Positions 36,140 to 48,544 of a stretch of 64,000 nt of DNA are shown here, piece after piece. The stretch is taken from NCBI GenBank assembly GCA_973895155.1, contig OZ316893.1, positions 10,726,001 through 10,790,000 of the forward strand, in the 5' to 3' direction. A program made the translations under genes and the position numbers. The stretch comes from Marsupella aquatica. Lineage: Eukaryota; Marchantiophyta. Each line of letters opens with the position of its first letter. The first letter of the stretch is position 1. The notes beneath the pieces are model-generated. The model made no database searches, was not told the DNA's origin, and saw nothing but the letters and a program-made list of their open reading frames with translations.

Positions 36140-38246
36140 CCTTTCCCAGAGCCAAGTTGTACCTGACAATTAAGAAACAGGCGAGTAACAACTTCGCATT
36201 TCAACGAATGTACCTCGCTGCCATTCCTCATTATTGACATGGGCAGGCTGGTCTTCTAGGTATTGATCTATCCACCTTCAGAAGTGGTTCAAAGGCGGAT
36301 CCCGGCTATGGATGATTGATGGATAGAACAGGAGATTCACAAATTGAGCGTTCGTAAGGTGGGCATACAAGCGAGAAAAGAAATGCCGACTTCGTCGCCA
36401 TGGCATTCATCATGGTACTCGGTTTCTTATTCGCCAAACCTGCTCTCATGAATTTCAACTCGTTTTGTCCTTTTCATCATTATCCCACCTTGTATCAAGG
36501 ACGACAATGCGCGCAGAATAAGGCACGGGGCAAGAAGTCCTTTGCTGTTTTAACACACTTGCCACGGACTGAACCGGATCCCTGCCTTACAAATCCGACC
36601 TTCTAAGCGTGAAGCATTTTGTCTCAGACCAAACGTCTAAACATGTCTGCCGAATTCACAACCTTAGGGTTTGCTAATGACCATGTTCCTTGGAAAGAAG
36701 ATAATATCACCCTTCCTGTACACTTGCGAGCCGCGACACAATACTCACATTCTTGATCACTCCTATCTGTATGGAGATCGCCACCTCGCAGATCGAACCT
36801 CACACCTCACAATCTGGTCTGCTTTATCACAATATCCTCACTCCAACAACTCAAACCCTGATTCCACCCAATCAGCTCAAATATTCAGGGAAACAACAAA
36901 GAAAACCAAACACCGGCCTCGCCTCACTCCCGTTTGGGGTCTTCCTCTGGCCTACGATCTCACAGGGACGGTCGCATCTGACCAGAACTCATTGTGGAGA
37001 CTCTTCCTGTGCATCCAATTGAGATCGGGCATTCAGCAATTGCTCCAGCACTTAAGATTCGGCCCTCGAGATCATCGCTGCAAGATGAAACGGAACTGAG
37101 GGACGCTGTTTTCAATTGCCCTCCAAAATAGTGAGTAATTTGGTCTATTTCAGTATCTCTCCTCACCGCTTCTTTCCAACTCCCTACAAAATTATCTTCT
37201 CCAAAGGCAAATCACACCAGGGCTGGTTCCAATTCCTCGTCACAAGCCCGGCGAGAGAACCCAATCCAGCTGACAGAGTCTTCGAGTCACAGCACCGTCG
37301 ACTCCCCAAGACTGCAGAAAACGTGGGGATAGCAACCACAGCGACAGAACACACTGATTAGTTCGACGAAAGCGATCTCCGCTGACCTCACCCATCCATA
37401 TCGTTCGTCTGCAAATTACATTACTCGTCAGTCCTAGAAGCGGATGGATTGACTGCCACGGTCCACCTGCGACCTAAAAAGGCAAATCGATCGATCCGAT
37501 CGGTCCACCAGAAGATTGGAAACCCTCCACTTCCCGGCCCATCCGTCCGTAGCAGAAGCAATCAATCAATCAAATACATCCCATTACTTCTCTTTCGCTA
37601 AAGCGACCACAGAATTGACTGCGCCACCAGCGTGTGGCACAATGTTCAGGCGAATCAAATCGATCGGTCCACGCCTCTACCACCACCACCACCACCATGG
37701 ACCAACTTCCCTCGAAGATCTGTGCTTCTGTGAGCCCAATTGCGATGAGCTCGCGCGTCCGTAAGCCGTATCACACGACGTCTCGCGTGATTGAATGATG
37801 CGATCGAATTGCCTTTGCTCCCGACCTGCTGATGGGCGAGTGACGATCCCTGCTCATCAGTACAAGGCAATCTCCGCACTGCAATGATGATCGGTCGTAC
37901 TCGAGAGTCGAGAGGCTCGATCACCACGGGGAGGAATGAAACGCGCACAGACAGAGAGAGAGGTCGGCCGAGCTCAAAAGGAGGAAAGTAGGAAACGGAG
38001 AAGGATGTCAGTCGTTTGGCTAAACCTTCACCTTTAGCGACGGAGGTAGCTCTCTTTTGGGTTGTGTGTTGCTCTGTTCGGGCGTGTCAAAATATGGCCG
38101 TGCTGCACTTCCCCGTTGTGTTTTTTACTTGAGAGATCGTTTTAAATTCCCCGTTGTGTTTTAAGCATTTTGATTTGACCTTTTGAATTACACTTCTCCA
38201 TCTATCTATCTATCTCTATTTTAATCTGCAATGGAAAATTACAGAT
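36140..38246. other. Upstream region of site-1 protease
   Basis: It probably contains the 5' UTR exon and promoter of the minus-strand protease gene. A (CAC)n microsatellite lies at about 37679-37698 and a (CTAT)n run at about 38200-38217. No convincing coding region: open frames in this stretch are short and compositionally biased. Confidence 0.5.
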
Positions 38247-38289
38247 GATGTCATACTCTCTAGAGTGCAACTATAGGCAGTAATTTCTT
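38247..38289 (+). repeat. Direct repeat, left copy (partner 38659-38701)
   Basis: The block with atactctctagagtgcaac and taggcagtaatttctt recurs about 412 bp downstream in the same orientation with few mismatches. It could mark the ends of a small element, but no terminal inverted repeat or target duplication is evident. Confidence 0.6.
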
Positions 38290-38658
38290 GGGTACAGTTT
38301 TTAATTACTTTGTCACTAAAAATACTCTAATTGATAATATTATCATGATTTTCTTTCTATTTATAAAAATGTAAAACTTTGGTATATGGATGACAAGTTC
38401 CCAATGTAAACAGGGGAAATATATATGAAAAATGTGGCATTTTCATAAATACAACAAAAATGGTGACAATATTATAAATTCAAACATCCTAAGTGGCAGT
38501 GTACTTAAAAGTTGTTTGGTAACAGACTTCTATTCTTACTTAGTGCGCTTGTGAGGAAGGACAGGCATGAGAATCTGGGTAAAGGGAATCGTTCCTGGCA
38601 GACAGCACTGGTATTCTATCTTATCTATCTGTTATACTTTGCAAAGGAAATCTAGAGA

Positions 38659-38701
38659 TTATGTCCTACTCTCTAGAGTGCAGCTATAGGCAGTAATTTC
38701 T
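38659..38701 (+). repeat. Direct repeat, right copy
   Basis: Partner of 38247-38289, sharing ctactctctagagtgcagc-like and taggcagtaatttctt blocks. Confidence 0.6.
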
Positions 38702-41541
38702 TTTGTAATCAGAAGTAACTTTGGTATTCCCGCTACTTAAAGAGTAGTGCTATTTAAGTAGCATTCTCCATGCACCTATTATTAGATATTGTAGACTATG
38801 TACATCTGGATAAGTGCATAAATGATGTCCCATGCACTTAGCATAGTGCATTCCATGCATAAAGTGCTGGCTGGTGGTGTCTTCCCACCAGCCTGCACTT
38901 AGACGTGGGTCACTGTAATGTGCCCTTTGAGGATGAGACGTTCAAGAACTCATAGTCATAAGACTTTATTTATGACAGCATTTTGACGCAGTCTATTAGG
39001 GGGTCTCAAACCTCAAGCATTCTCATGGATAATGAGAGTTGTAGACATTTATCAATTACTACAATGCATACATAAGAAATCTTTACTCATAGAACCTAAC
39101 AACTACATAAAGTAGTTTTTATGTACCCCTTTTCCACCCCCTTTTGAGGTCTGGGTGAGAGAGGTGCTGACTGTCAGCCAGGTTTGTGCTTACTTCAATT
39201 CAGATGTGTATTGTTTAATTAGATAAGCTTATTTAGACACAGCCAATTTAGAGTTTAATAGAGTAATTTATTTGAAAGGGGAAAGGAAGCACATTTAGAT
39301 TTCAATGACAAAATTTGGCATTATCCAATGGCTACTTTACATCCAAGTAATTCATTTCACAGTGGAAGGGAAAGACATTTAGAATTCAATACTAAAATTG
39401 GCTGTGTCCAGTGGCTACCATATGTCTCAGTAATTTGTTTGACAGTGGAGGGAAACACAAACATTTAGTATAAATTGAAGCTGCATGTACTACTAAACAT
39501 CGATCATAGACAGAATTTATCCATACACTATTTTCTCCACTAGGTGCCTTGACAACACTAAACAGAGAAATTCACAGGAATGTGGACTCAGAAGACTTGG
39601 CACTTTGACATCACATGCAGCTCTATTTAGTGGCGTTCACATAAATATTGCAGTTTGGTAACAAAGCGTTTTTGGCTTGCATCAGCCTAGCACCTCCAGG
39701 AAGTCTATTCAGCTCAACGCCTCCACAAACTGCATAAACAGGCTCTCAATCTGTGCCAATAAAAGGTGCAAAAAAATCTTACCAGAAGCATGCTATGGCG
39801 GGAGCAATCTCCAGGGAATAGCCTCAAAAATTTGTCCAACGCAAGCTCAAGTGGGAGGACTGGGGTGAAGTGTTAAGAATTGACTTGAGTTCCCAGCTTT
39901 AGTTACGTTGGCTTTACTAGGGTTAACCCTAGATTGTGCACATCAGTGAGGCCTTTGTCTCTGTGAAGTCTTCACAGCTATTCATCTGGCGAGTGTGGAA
40001 CAATATCATTTTACGTTTTGCTGTTTAGATAAGCTCTTCCCTTCTGTCTGTAGCTGGCTTTGAGGACTGATGTGGTGTTGGCGTTTGTGGTGTGTCCTGG
40101 CCCTTGGCTTGTTATGTTTTGTGCCCTGCTGGTCTTTGCCATGGTGGTCATGTTAATAAATTGCCAAGTTCCCACAAAAAACAAAAAAAGCTCTTGGCTA
40201 TGGCTTAGTAATGCTCAATTTATTTCCCTTTGTGGGCCTGTGGGACCCACTTCTCTCGTAAAACATTGAAGAGTTTTTGGTCCAAGGTTGTGCCCGAGGT
40301 TGCGCTTATCTCATTTTCCCGCAAAGGGTGGGTAGGCCTCCCTGCCTCCTTGCTCCCCATACCCCCCACACCCATGCTCCTCAGTACAGATGCTGTGTGG
40401 GAGCACATCCTTTCTTCTTGGGGGGTCTGTACCTTCACTACCTGATGGTACCTCCATGGAACCTTGCTCTCATTCAGATTGGCTCAGTAAATAAATAGTT
40501 CTTGGACTACAGGAGCCCAGAATATTTTGAGGTACTATCTTGTGAATCCCTCAAATAATTGTCTCGTCAATTTTAGAAAATTCTAGACTTTTTGATGCAA
40601 ACACTGACATTTCAATGTATTCATTAGTTTTTACATAAATTTTCAAAACAAGAGAATAATTCAGGACCTAACTTTATTTACTGTAATAAAAATAATTAGT
40701 GTTTTGCAGAGGCCCTGGAAACTCCAAATATTATGGCACCATGGTAATGTGAGTAAAAGTAATAATATGTGAGTTGGCCAAGTCCACTATTGACTGATTA
40801 GCCTGAGTGAATGTTTCATAATTCTTGTTAGGAAGAAAAGTTACCTGTGTATATAACCTTTTCTACTAGGTGTGACCTGGTAATATTTAATGACATATAG
40901 GGTATTTGCCACCTGCCTCCTTGCGGTGCTCAGCTCTGCTGCCTGGTAGACGGCCTACCAACAAGCAGGTAGATTAAATACAATTCCACCATTAAATGAG
41001 AATGTTGAGACTGGGCCGTTGAGATAGTCCGATGGACGGTTGAGATTCAAATTTAAACTTCGATAAGTGGAGGGTGAGTGATTTTGGTAAGGTACGGTGA
41101 AGCTGGACGGCCAGTACCCTGCGGTCCGCACCCTTTATTCGACCCACGGTACGGCGGCGGGGAGACCGTCAGTCCACAGAAGAAGACGAAATTTGTGGGG
41201 TTGACGTAAGAAAATAATGGGACTGATCCGTACCTGACCGTATTTTCTCGTACTAGAACCAACTGACCGTCTGACCGTCAGACCGTGGGTCCGTTTTCGG
41301 CCTTTGCCCGCGGGCAGATGGTGGGTGGGTGCCCGCTTGCCCGCTGCCGGGGGCCTGCGTGACTACGTGTCGTCCTCAAGAACCTCAACTAACACGGTTG
41401 GGCAGGACACGAAACAGTTTCGTTTCCGCGGGACTTTTAGCGTACCGGCTATAATTGGCGGTCTTGACAGGGGCTGACGGGTGCGTCGATTTGGAAGGTG
41501 TCGAGACTCTTGATCTCTGGGCGACGGTCATGGAACGACTA
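38702..41541. other. Intergenic, AT-rich, with degenerate tandem repeat at 39259-39465
   Basis: No gene is supported. Three diverged copies of an approximately 83-bp unit (gtaattNNtttNaNagtgg-like start, then acatttaga and ggctacc) occupy about 39259-39465. From about 40960 to 41540 GC content rises and the word accgt or its complement recurs many times, without a recognisable element structure. Confidence 0.5.
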
Positions 41542-41559
41542 GGGGGGGGGGGGGGGGGG
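41542..41559. repeat. Poly-G run of 18 next to GCGGCCGC
   Basis: Eighteen consecutive G residues are followed by CGGCCGCGG, which includes a NotI-type site. Such long G runs are rare in plant DNA and difficult to sequence, so the exact length is doubtful. Confidence 0.8.
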
Positions 41560-41817
41560 CGGCCGCGGTCTCTCCAACAGGCTTTTTTTTTAGTTGCTCA
41601 TTTTCGCTAAATTCCACATCCCAAATTTTTTTTTGTAGATTCATTGTCTCATTTTCCAGTTTCTCATCTAGTCACATGCCCTATTATCCAGAATCTTTAA
41701 ATCTAGCGAGATCTAATGGTCAGAAACTAATTAATAAATATCACATACAGAATATTCCTAACATCTGCCCCTTCACACACACCTGACACTCTGGCTAATA
41801 AGATAAACCCTTAAAGA

Positions 41818-41991
41818 TTGCTCATTTGCTCTGGGCTCAAACCTCAAAATTCAATGGTCCTCAACTTATCATTAGTTAAGACTAGGGACAAAAAGTCATT
41901 GGGATTGTTCATTTGCTCTGGTCTCAAACCTCAAAATTCAATGTTCCTCAACTTATTATTAGTTAAGACTAGGGACAAAAAGTCATTGGCT
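41818..41991 (+). repeat. Tandem duplication, 87-bp unit, two copies
   Basis: Copies 41818-41904 and 41905-41991 differ at only a handful of positions (shared blocks: ctcaaacctcaaaattcaat, agttaagactagggac). A recent local duplication. Confidence 0.9.
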
Positions 41992-42793
41992 ACCAAATTC
42001 ACAATGGATGACTTTATGTCATAAAGACTGGTCAAATGCCATGACCATAAGTCACTCCTGTGAGGACTAGTGAGAAACATATAAAAACTTTTTCATAACC
42101 CCCAGTGAAAAATCTATGGTGGCTTTTTCACAACCCAGTATGAAACACTCGGGTGGCCAGCAAAGCGATCATCTGTAATTAGAACCAGCTAAACTAAATA
42201 AGCTTGTTTTCCATTCGTATACAACATTGTTTAGCATGGTTTTGGGCACAAAACAATATTTAGTATTACATTTCAGTATATACACAAGGCCATAATATTA
42301 TTTTATTTATCTAAGATTTTTTATTGGATATATACACTGAATATAGAGCGTTTACCATCAAGATACTTAGATTATTTTAAGATTTACAAAAATCTTCTTA
42401 AGATATATTTAGTAACAAGGTCCATATTATATTATTATAATGATTCATTTCTTGCACTAACCCAGATAGCACTAGGGTAAAAATGTACTCACCTTATTGA
42501 GACAAGGTAGGCAATATCCAGGTACGGTTTCCAGTACGGCGGGGCAGCAAGGGAAAGAGCCGTACTGAAAAAATAATGTCAATCTTTTGCCTTTCTCTAC
42601 ACACCTGTTCTTGGTCATGATTTTTTTTTAGGAACGCAGTTGGATCGAATATATACTTTATGTATAAAATGTGCAATAATTGAAAAAGGGTACGCAAAAG
42701 TAAAGGGTGCAAATGGGTAGGAAGAATTGGGTACACCTGGGTCTAGAGCTCTGACAAGAATTGGGGTGCCAGAATTCTACCAGAATTGTTTGT

Positions 42794-42895
42794 GGGCAGG
42801 AAATATCATATTTGTGTTTTGCTTTTCATCAGGTCAAAGTTATCGGCAGGAAGTATTACATTTTTATGTTTTGTTTTTCATCATGTCAAAGTCCT
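42794..42895 (+). repeat. Tandem duplication, about 51-bp unit
   Basis: Two copies starting at 42794 and 42845 share ggcaggaa, gttttg, ttttcatca and gtcaaag in the same order. Confidence 0.7.
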
Positions 42896-43271
42896 GGGCA
42901 GAAATAAATGGATCCCCTGTTTTACCTTACCCTTTCCATTTTGACCTCCTTTTTCCCTTTTTCACTCAATACAATCAATAGCACAGGGCTTGCAATAATT
43001 GCTCAAAGGTAGAATGGAGAGCACCAAAAACTTCAATGGTAAAGGGGTAGAAAAGATCACCGGGTAGCGAACTGCATAGACCTACTCCTTGAGCCAGGAC
43101 GCCTTGACAGCTGCATGGCCAGGCACATGGACGGCAACCGCAACATGGCTCCTATAGAACAATCGATAATGTTTCTGGGCTGCAGCACTGTCACCCTCCC
43201 CACAGCCCCTCTTTGCCCACGTTCCCCCTCCCCAGCCAACCCAGCCAACCCAGCCAACCCTCTGGCTCTTG

Positions 43272-43411
43272 TTACTTTCTCTCCTAGAATTTAACTATGA
43301 TTTGGTGGGAGTTGATTTTACTTACAATGATCTTGCTCACTTTACTTTCTCTCCTAGAATTTAACTATGATTTGGTGCAAGTTGATTATACTTACAATGA
43401 TCTTTTAAGCA
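43272..43411 (+). repeat. Tandem duplication, 70-bp unit, two copies
   Basis: Copies begin at 43272 and 43342 and share ttactttctctcctagaat, ttaactatgatttggtg and cttacaatgatctt with very few differences. Two further local duplications lie just downstream: gggttgggaaccccttg at about 43448 and 43499, and an approximately 120-bp unit between 43620 and 43830. Confidence 0.9.
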
Positions 43412-43830
43412 GTCAATTTGGGTCTTTTGCCTGAGGGAACATGTGTGTGGGTTGGGAACCCCTTGTTTTTTGGTAGTTTGAAATATACACATGTCTCGGG
43501 GTTGGGAACCCCTTGATTTTTTGGTAGTTTGAAATATACAGTCAGTTGGTAACTTCAGTAATCACTCACTTTGAATTTTGGTATCTACTTTTCAAAATGG
43601 ATTTTGTGATTATACATTTGAAGCCCTCCCTTTGGATTGTTGGGAATCTCTTCAATACTCGCTTTTGGTTTTAATCTCTTCTGCGCTCGCTCACTTCAGT
43701 ACTTATCCACATTGGATTTTGGGGACATTGAAAAGTCCTCCCTTTCGATTTCTGGGGATCACTTCAGTACTCGCTTTTGGATTTGATCTCTTCAGTACTC
43801 GCTCACTTCAAGTACTTATCTACCCATGCT

Positions 43831-45139
43831 TACTTTCATTTGAAGATGATGTCCGTTCATACACCAGGCTTGTACAAAATTCACAGATCCAAGAGTTCTT
43901 TGAAAGAGAACACTCGTTAGGTTTGTGAGAGAAAATAAAATAAATTCTTGCTTTAGTTCAAGCTTTCAAAATCAGAATATGGATCAGAAACTCGGAAGCA
44001 AATGTCTTTATTGGCAGTTGTTACTCATTTCTGCAAGAGTGACAATCCCACAGTTCACTCCTTCACAACGCATCCATGCTGTCTTCCCCACCCCCACCCC
44101 CACATCCAGGACCACAGACATAACCGAAAACCAAAACTCATCTGTAGCATGCCAATGAACGACCGATTTACTAGCCCCATTGCACAAATTTACAGAGGGG
44201 CCATGATTACAGGTGAACAATCTCAATCTCCTACTTCGTCTTTCTGTTCCATCAATTCGCTGTTCCTTAGTCTGGCAGGGATCTCCCAGCCATCTACATG
44301 AATCAAATCTTTCAATTGCAAAATCAATGGGAAGAAAGTAAGTTACGACTTAATCCAAATTCAATCCTCAGCATAGTAATTTGAGGTTCTCTTCTATAGA
44401 CATCTCACACCAAAATTGACAATGTTCTGGATGACAGCCTGAGGCGCCGAACGTCATCCATTCTTCCCAAGGGATTCCTACTGATTAACTAGAACAGTAC
44501 CACAAATCTACGTGCAATTGAACTTGGAACATGTTGTTGCAAGAGCACTCTGCCCTCATCTTCCGGCTCAATCTTGGATCATATCAAAAATTGAATACAA
44601 AACAGTAAGTCTAGAACTACCTTAACTCTGCCTCTGTTTCAGGCTTCAAGGGGTTTTGACTCTTCATGATTTCCTCGATGACATCTTGGGACTGCAGCCA
44701 GTCCATGGCAGCGATTGGCTTCAAGTGAAGGTCGTTAATGGGCGATCAAATAAACTGAGGTAGAACTATCCAACTGCCTGCCTTTGACTCAATTCCCTGA
44801 GACCGTACAATACGCGAGGTTGAGGGCATTTTCGCACATCTTTGACCACAAAAACGATGAAAAAGGGATACTATCATACAGTGGGACATACAGCTCCTGT
44901 GAGACTAGGGAGATTGGAAATTATGCCAAGCTTTGAAACCCAGTAGACCACATGTCTGTGCAGTGTTGAAGCATAAGATTTCAGTAGGAAGAGACCTATG
45001 TCCCGTTTGTCCGTCTAGAAATGATCTTGATGTCATATCCTACCGGGCCCGTTAATACTCGACACAAGCGGATGTACATAAGATTCCCTGTAGCCACAAA
45101 GACCTAATCCTCCTTGCTATATGAATGTGAGAATGCTAT
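43831..45139. other. Intergenic, 3' of the DUF569 gene
   Basis: No confirmed gene. A minus-strand open piece at 44745-44617 (LKPIAAMDWLQSQDVIEEI ... then stop) has the look of a C-terminal exon but no identified partner exons. Confidence 0.4.
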
Positions 45140-45283
45140 TTAGTGTACTTCCAATGCAGTTGCAACTTGGTTTTCAGCAGCCGCAGAGGCTTGAGATGAA
45201 GGGTGCCTGCTCTTCCTTGAATAAGTAACGTAATAATGTACTTTCTTGTCACTAGCTAGGCGCATGAGATAGTGTTCTCGCCA
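45140..45283 (-). other. Exon-like open segment downstream of DUF569 gene
   Basis: On the minus strand a CAG acceptor at 45284-45286 opens into 47 codons (WREHYLMRLASDKKVHYYV ..., rich in Ser/Ala at the end) closed by TAA at 45140-45142. A weaker related segment (WHSYYRQRLPARKVICYYV) lies just upstream at about 45406-45350. It does not splice in frame to the DUF569 last exon by any join I could find. It may be an unannotated exon of another transcript or chance. Confidence 0.25.
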
Positions 45284-45483
45284 CTGCGATGAGACAATAC
45301 CAGCTATGATGTCAATATGGACCGATAAACCACAGTTAAACTTGAAAAAATCACATAGTAACAGATAACCTTCCTAGCTGGTAACCTCTGTCTGTAATAG
45401 CTGTGCCAGTTAATTAATCAAGAAAAAGAGGAGCTGCTTCAAGGACTGCATCCATCCTATTTATAATTCTGGTTCGGGTCAAT

Positions 45484-47096
45484 TCAGTGCATGAAAAAGT
45501 GTCGATGCTTACAGGAAGAGCTTGCCTTGACCACTACAATATGCATCGTAGAACTATTTGGGGGAAGTCCCAACCGCAAAGTGTACAACTTTGTACTCAT
45601 AGGGTGCCGAGCACATAGTACAATATCTTCATCAATCCCAGTCTCTTCCTGTAAACGCTCCTGAAGAAGTTTCAGACTATGGCCTTTGAATCTGAAACTC
45701 GACCATCCACCATCCTCAATGTTCTTTGCCTCACCTTTGTCATTAGCTACGGTGAAGAAAACTTCACGCCCCTCGGCAGGTTTTGTATGGGATGCTCTTG
45801 GTGATGACAGGGATGCTCTTGGAGATAGACTATGTCCATATGGAATCTGACAGACAGAACAACGATGAGGTCAGCTGTCTCATCACATCGAGGTCCAAGG
45901 GCAATCAAAACATTTCAAGACAACTGAGCTTCATACCCATGCATGATGAGATTCTCGTTTTGGTGCCGGTGGTGCAAGATGCGCTTCCCCGTAAGATAGC
46001 TGCCAAACACGACGAAACCTCAACTTGTCAGCAAAACAGTGCGTTAGAAAGGGACACAATCGTACTTCATTTCATCTCTTACATGGGCATTAACAGCCAC
46101 ACAGCCAGCCAATGTGCATGCCAGATACCTCCAGTTCTCAAGGGGGTTTGCCGGACAAGTGCAAAAGCTGTTCGAAGCTTTAATAACCTTTTCCCCAGAG
46201 CCACTTCATATAAATTCCACGGACGAAATGTCCTTTTTGTTCTTATTATCAGGTTTTCTTTGATTGTGCTTGGTTTCCGGTTGAGGTTGCACGGCTAAAC
46301 TTCCACAACTTCAATGAAATGTGTACATTACAAAAAGTTCAACGCTCTGCCAGTCTACTCAGGGGGGGCTGGACTATTTGCCCACGTGAAGATTCATATT
46401 TTACAATGACCAGTTATCCTCGGGGTAAAGACGGTTATCGCAGAAACTTCGACATTTACAAACATGCAACAATCAGCCAGGTCAGTCTTGTCTGAAATCC
46501 CTGGATTATTTCTGCGAAAGACTGTTCTCCGGTACTGCTGATCATTTCTGGCTTTCTTGCTACTTGAAAGGAAACTAGAGCAGAAACAGAACACTCGGAA
46601 AGGGAACGTGAAGATAGCAAAAGTATACCTCGACAGGAATGATGTTTGGCACACTGACATTCTCGACTTCCCAGAGCAGATAATCTTGATGTTTTTGAAT
46701 CATCGAAGGAAGATCATGAGTCACAGAATCTCTCCAAGGAGGAATACTTCCATTAGCTCGAAGAAAATTGCCATGGCAGGTCTTGAGCTTCACGAGAAAC
46801 CCTTCACTTACGGGTTCCCATTCAACAGAAGAATCTATGTGCCTCAACTTTCTTTGTACAGTTTTCTTGCCAGTCATTCCCAATAGAAAAGCATCATCAC
46901 TGGCAGTCAAGAATGTCTCGTAACAGCTAATCAATCTGATCAGATTGCTATTGGGAACTCTTTCGACGCGCCACAAAGCCTGCTCGACTAGTCTTTCGCG
47001 TTTCTGAGAAATCTTCTGTTGGTCGTCTTCAGCCCATAAATATTTCCCATGATGTCCTTTCAAACGCACAGTTTTCGCCTTCTCAAAAAACTCCAT
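45484..47096 (-). CDS. DUF569-domain protein (fascin-like beta-trefoil), two exons
   Basis: Plant-specific family of unknown biochemical function; its N-terminal domain is predicted to adopt a fascin-like actin-crosslinking fold. Exon 1 is 47096-46629 (156 codons) and exon 2 45846-45484, joined in phase 0 across a 782-bp GT/AG intron, giving about 276 residues. Exon 1 opens with the family hallmark MEFFEKAKTVRLKGHHGKYL and has two trefoil-like repeats (SCYETFLTASDDAFLLGMTG; WEPVSEGFLVKLKTCHGNFL) ending in the WRDSVTHDLP block. Exon 2 holds the C-terminal domain (REVFFTVAND, FRFKGHSLKLLQERLQEETG, LYTLRLGLPPNSSTMHIVVV). The linker carries a small in-frame repeat of SPRAS. Start is the ATG at the hallmark; an upstream open extension lacks similarity. 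Confidence 0.92.
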
Positions 47097-47849
47097 ACTG
47101 CAGGTCAAAAACGCCCATGACTGAGTAAGTTTGAGCTGCTTTGCCGAACGTTTCCACCAACTCAAGCCTATCCCCAGGAAAGTGATTATTTTGGTGCTAA
47201 ACTTCAAACACTGAACAGAACAAGCTAGTTCACTCTCTATGCCCCTCCAAAAAGCACTTTATAAGGAGGATAGAATTCACCGACGCCATGCTTCCTCGCC
47301 ACATGCCCTGTCCTAAAGTCTAATCTCCACTAAATAATCTGCAAGTCAGTAACTCCACGAGTGGTTCCACAGACAGCAAACTAGGCTGGCAACGAGAAAA
47401 AACCTAGCCTCGGCCCGAAAAAAAGTAAATGACGAAAAGACAAAAGGTGGAGACAGTAGATCTTTCAAGACGACCTCAAAATTTTGTTTTTTAAAACGAA
47501 GATCACATATTTGAACTCACGCCATGGAAGCTACCAACGAAGCACAAGAACATGACTGAGAAAACCAGAAATTCACGACGACGACCGATCGATCCAATCA
47601 TCAACAGACCAATCCACCCATCACGTACCAGCAAACCAATCAGATGAAGTCCCTTCAACACCAGCTTCTTTCGAGCGAATCCCTCGCTCCTCTCTTCAAC
47701 TAATCGATCGGCACACGCCAATTCCCCTCTTGTAATCCCAACTCCCCGTGCTTCCAATTCAAGTGCTCTTCGTCAATCGATCAACCTCTCCCGCAACCAA
47801 TCAATTCATAAGTCACTCAATCAACGCACTCAGTACACATCCGTTTTGC

Positions 47850-47893
<44 letters not shown>

Positions 47894-48544
47894 GTCAGTG
47901 CTCTGTCCGCAAAACATACGCGCTACCGAATCGGGCTCGATTTAGTTTAACATGTCCAGGAATGGCCTTTCCGGGATCGCCCTTCGTCGTCACTCTGCTT
48001 CTCCGTTTTCTGTCTCATTCGTTCCCTCAGCTGGGACTGGGACGATGCATCGTGCTCATGAACCCAGAGGCGACTCGCTCTCGCTCTTTCTGCTGCCTCT
48101 GAGCAGTAGTAGTGCCGAAGGAGTGAGGCGAAAGACGAGTCTTCTCAAGGCACACGATTTTTCCGCCGCCACGGTCTTGTGTGGCAAACGACACACGGCA
48201 TTCCTTGCTTCAACCGGAAAAAGATCAACTGACGACAGGCAGGCCAATGGACTGCGGCCACTTCGTTACTTCGCTTGCCTGCCTGCCTGCCCTTACCCTT
48301 ACCAGCACAGGGCAGCGCGGGGCAGGGCAGCGCGGGGCAGGGGAGGGCAGGCGTTGGACGAGAGGGTCTTGTGCCAGTGGTCCATGTCCCGTGGGCCTGC
48401 GCCTGAAGGTGGAAGGACGGGTCTGTCCGGTACCTACCCTCCTGTTTGTTTTAATTAATAAGAAAACGTTTTTAATTTTTGAGGACTGTGTGTTCACACC
48501 TACTCTCCTGGGTTTTTTTTTTAAAGAATAAGTTTAATCTTCGT
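47097..48544. other. Upstream region of DUF569 gene with (CT)n tract
   Basis: The promoter and 5' UTR of the minus-strand DUF569 gene should lie here. A (CT)n microsatellite of about 18 units spans 47854-47890; on the gene strand it is a GA repeat, a common feature of plant 5' regions. Around 48300-48350 a ggggcagcgc-type minisatellite is present. Long open frames at 47950-48530 are compositionally biased and not supported as genes. Confidence 0.55.

Noticed and set aside
36671-37361. Overlapping open frames upstream of the site-1 protease
   Set aside because: Composition is biased (Thr/Ser/Pro/His), no domain is seen, and the region is better explained as 5' UTR/promoter.
47952-48531. Coding potential upstream of the DUF569 gene
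   Set aside because: Frames run through a GC-rich minisatellite and are open on both strands; no conserved motifs.
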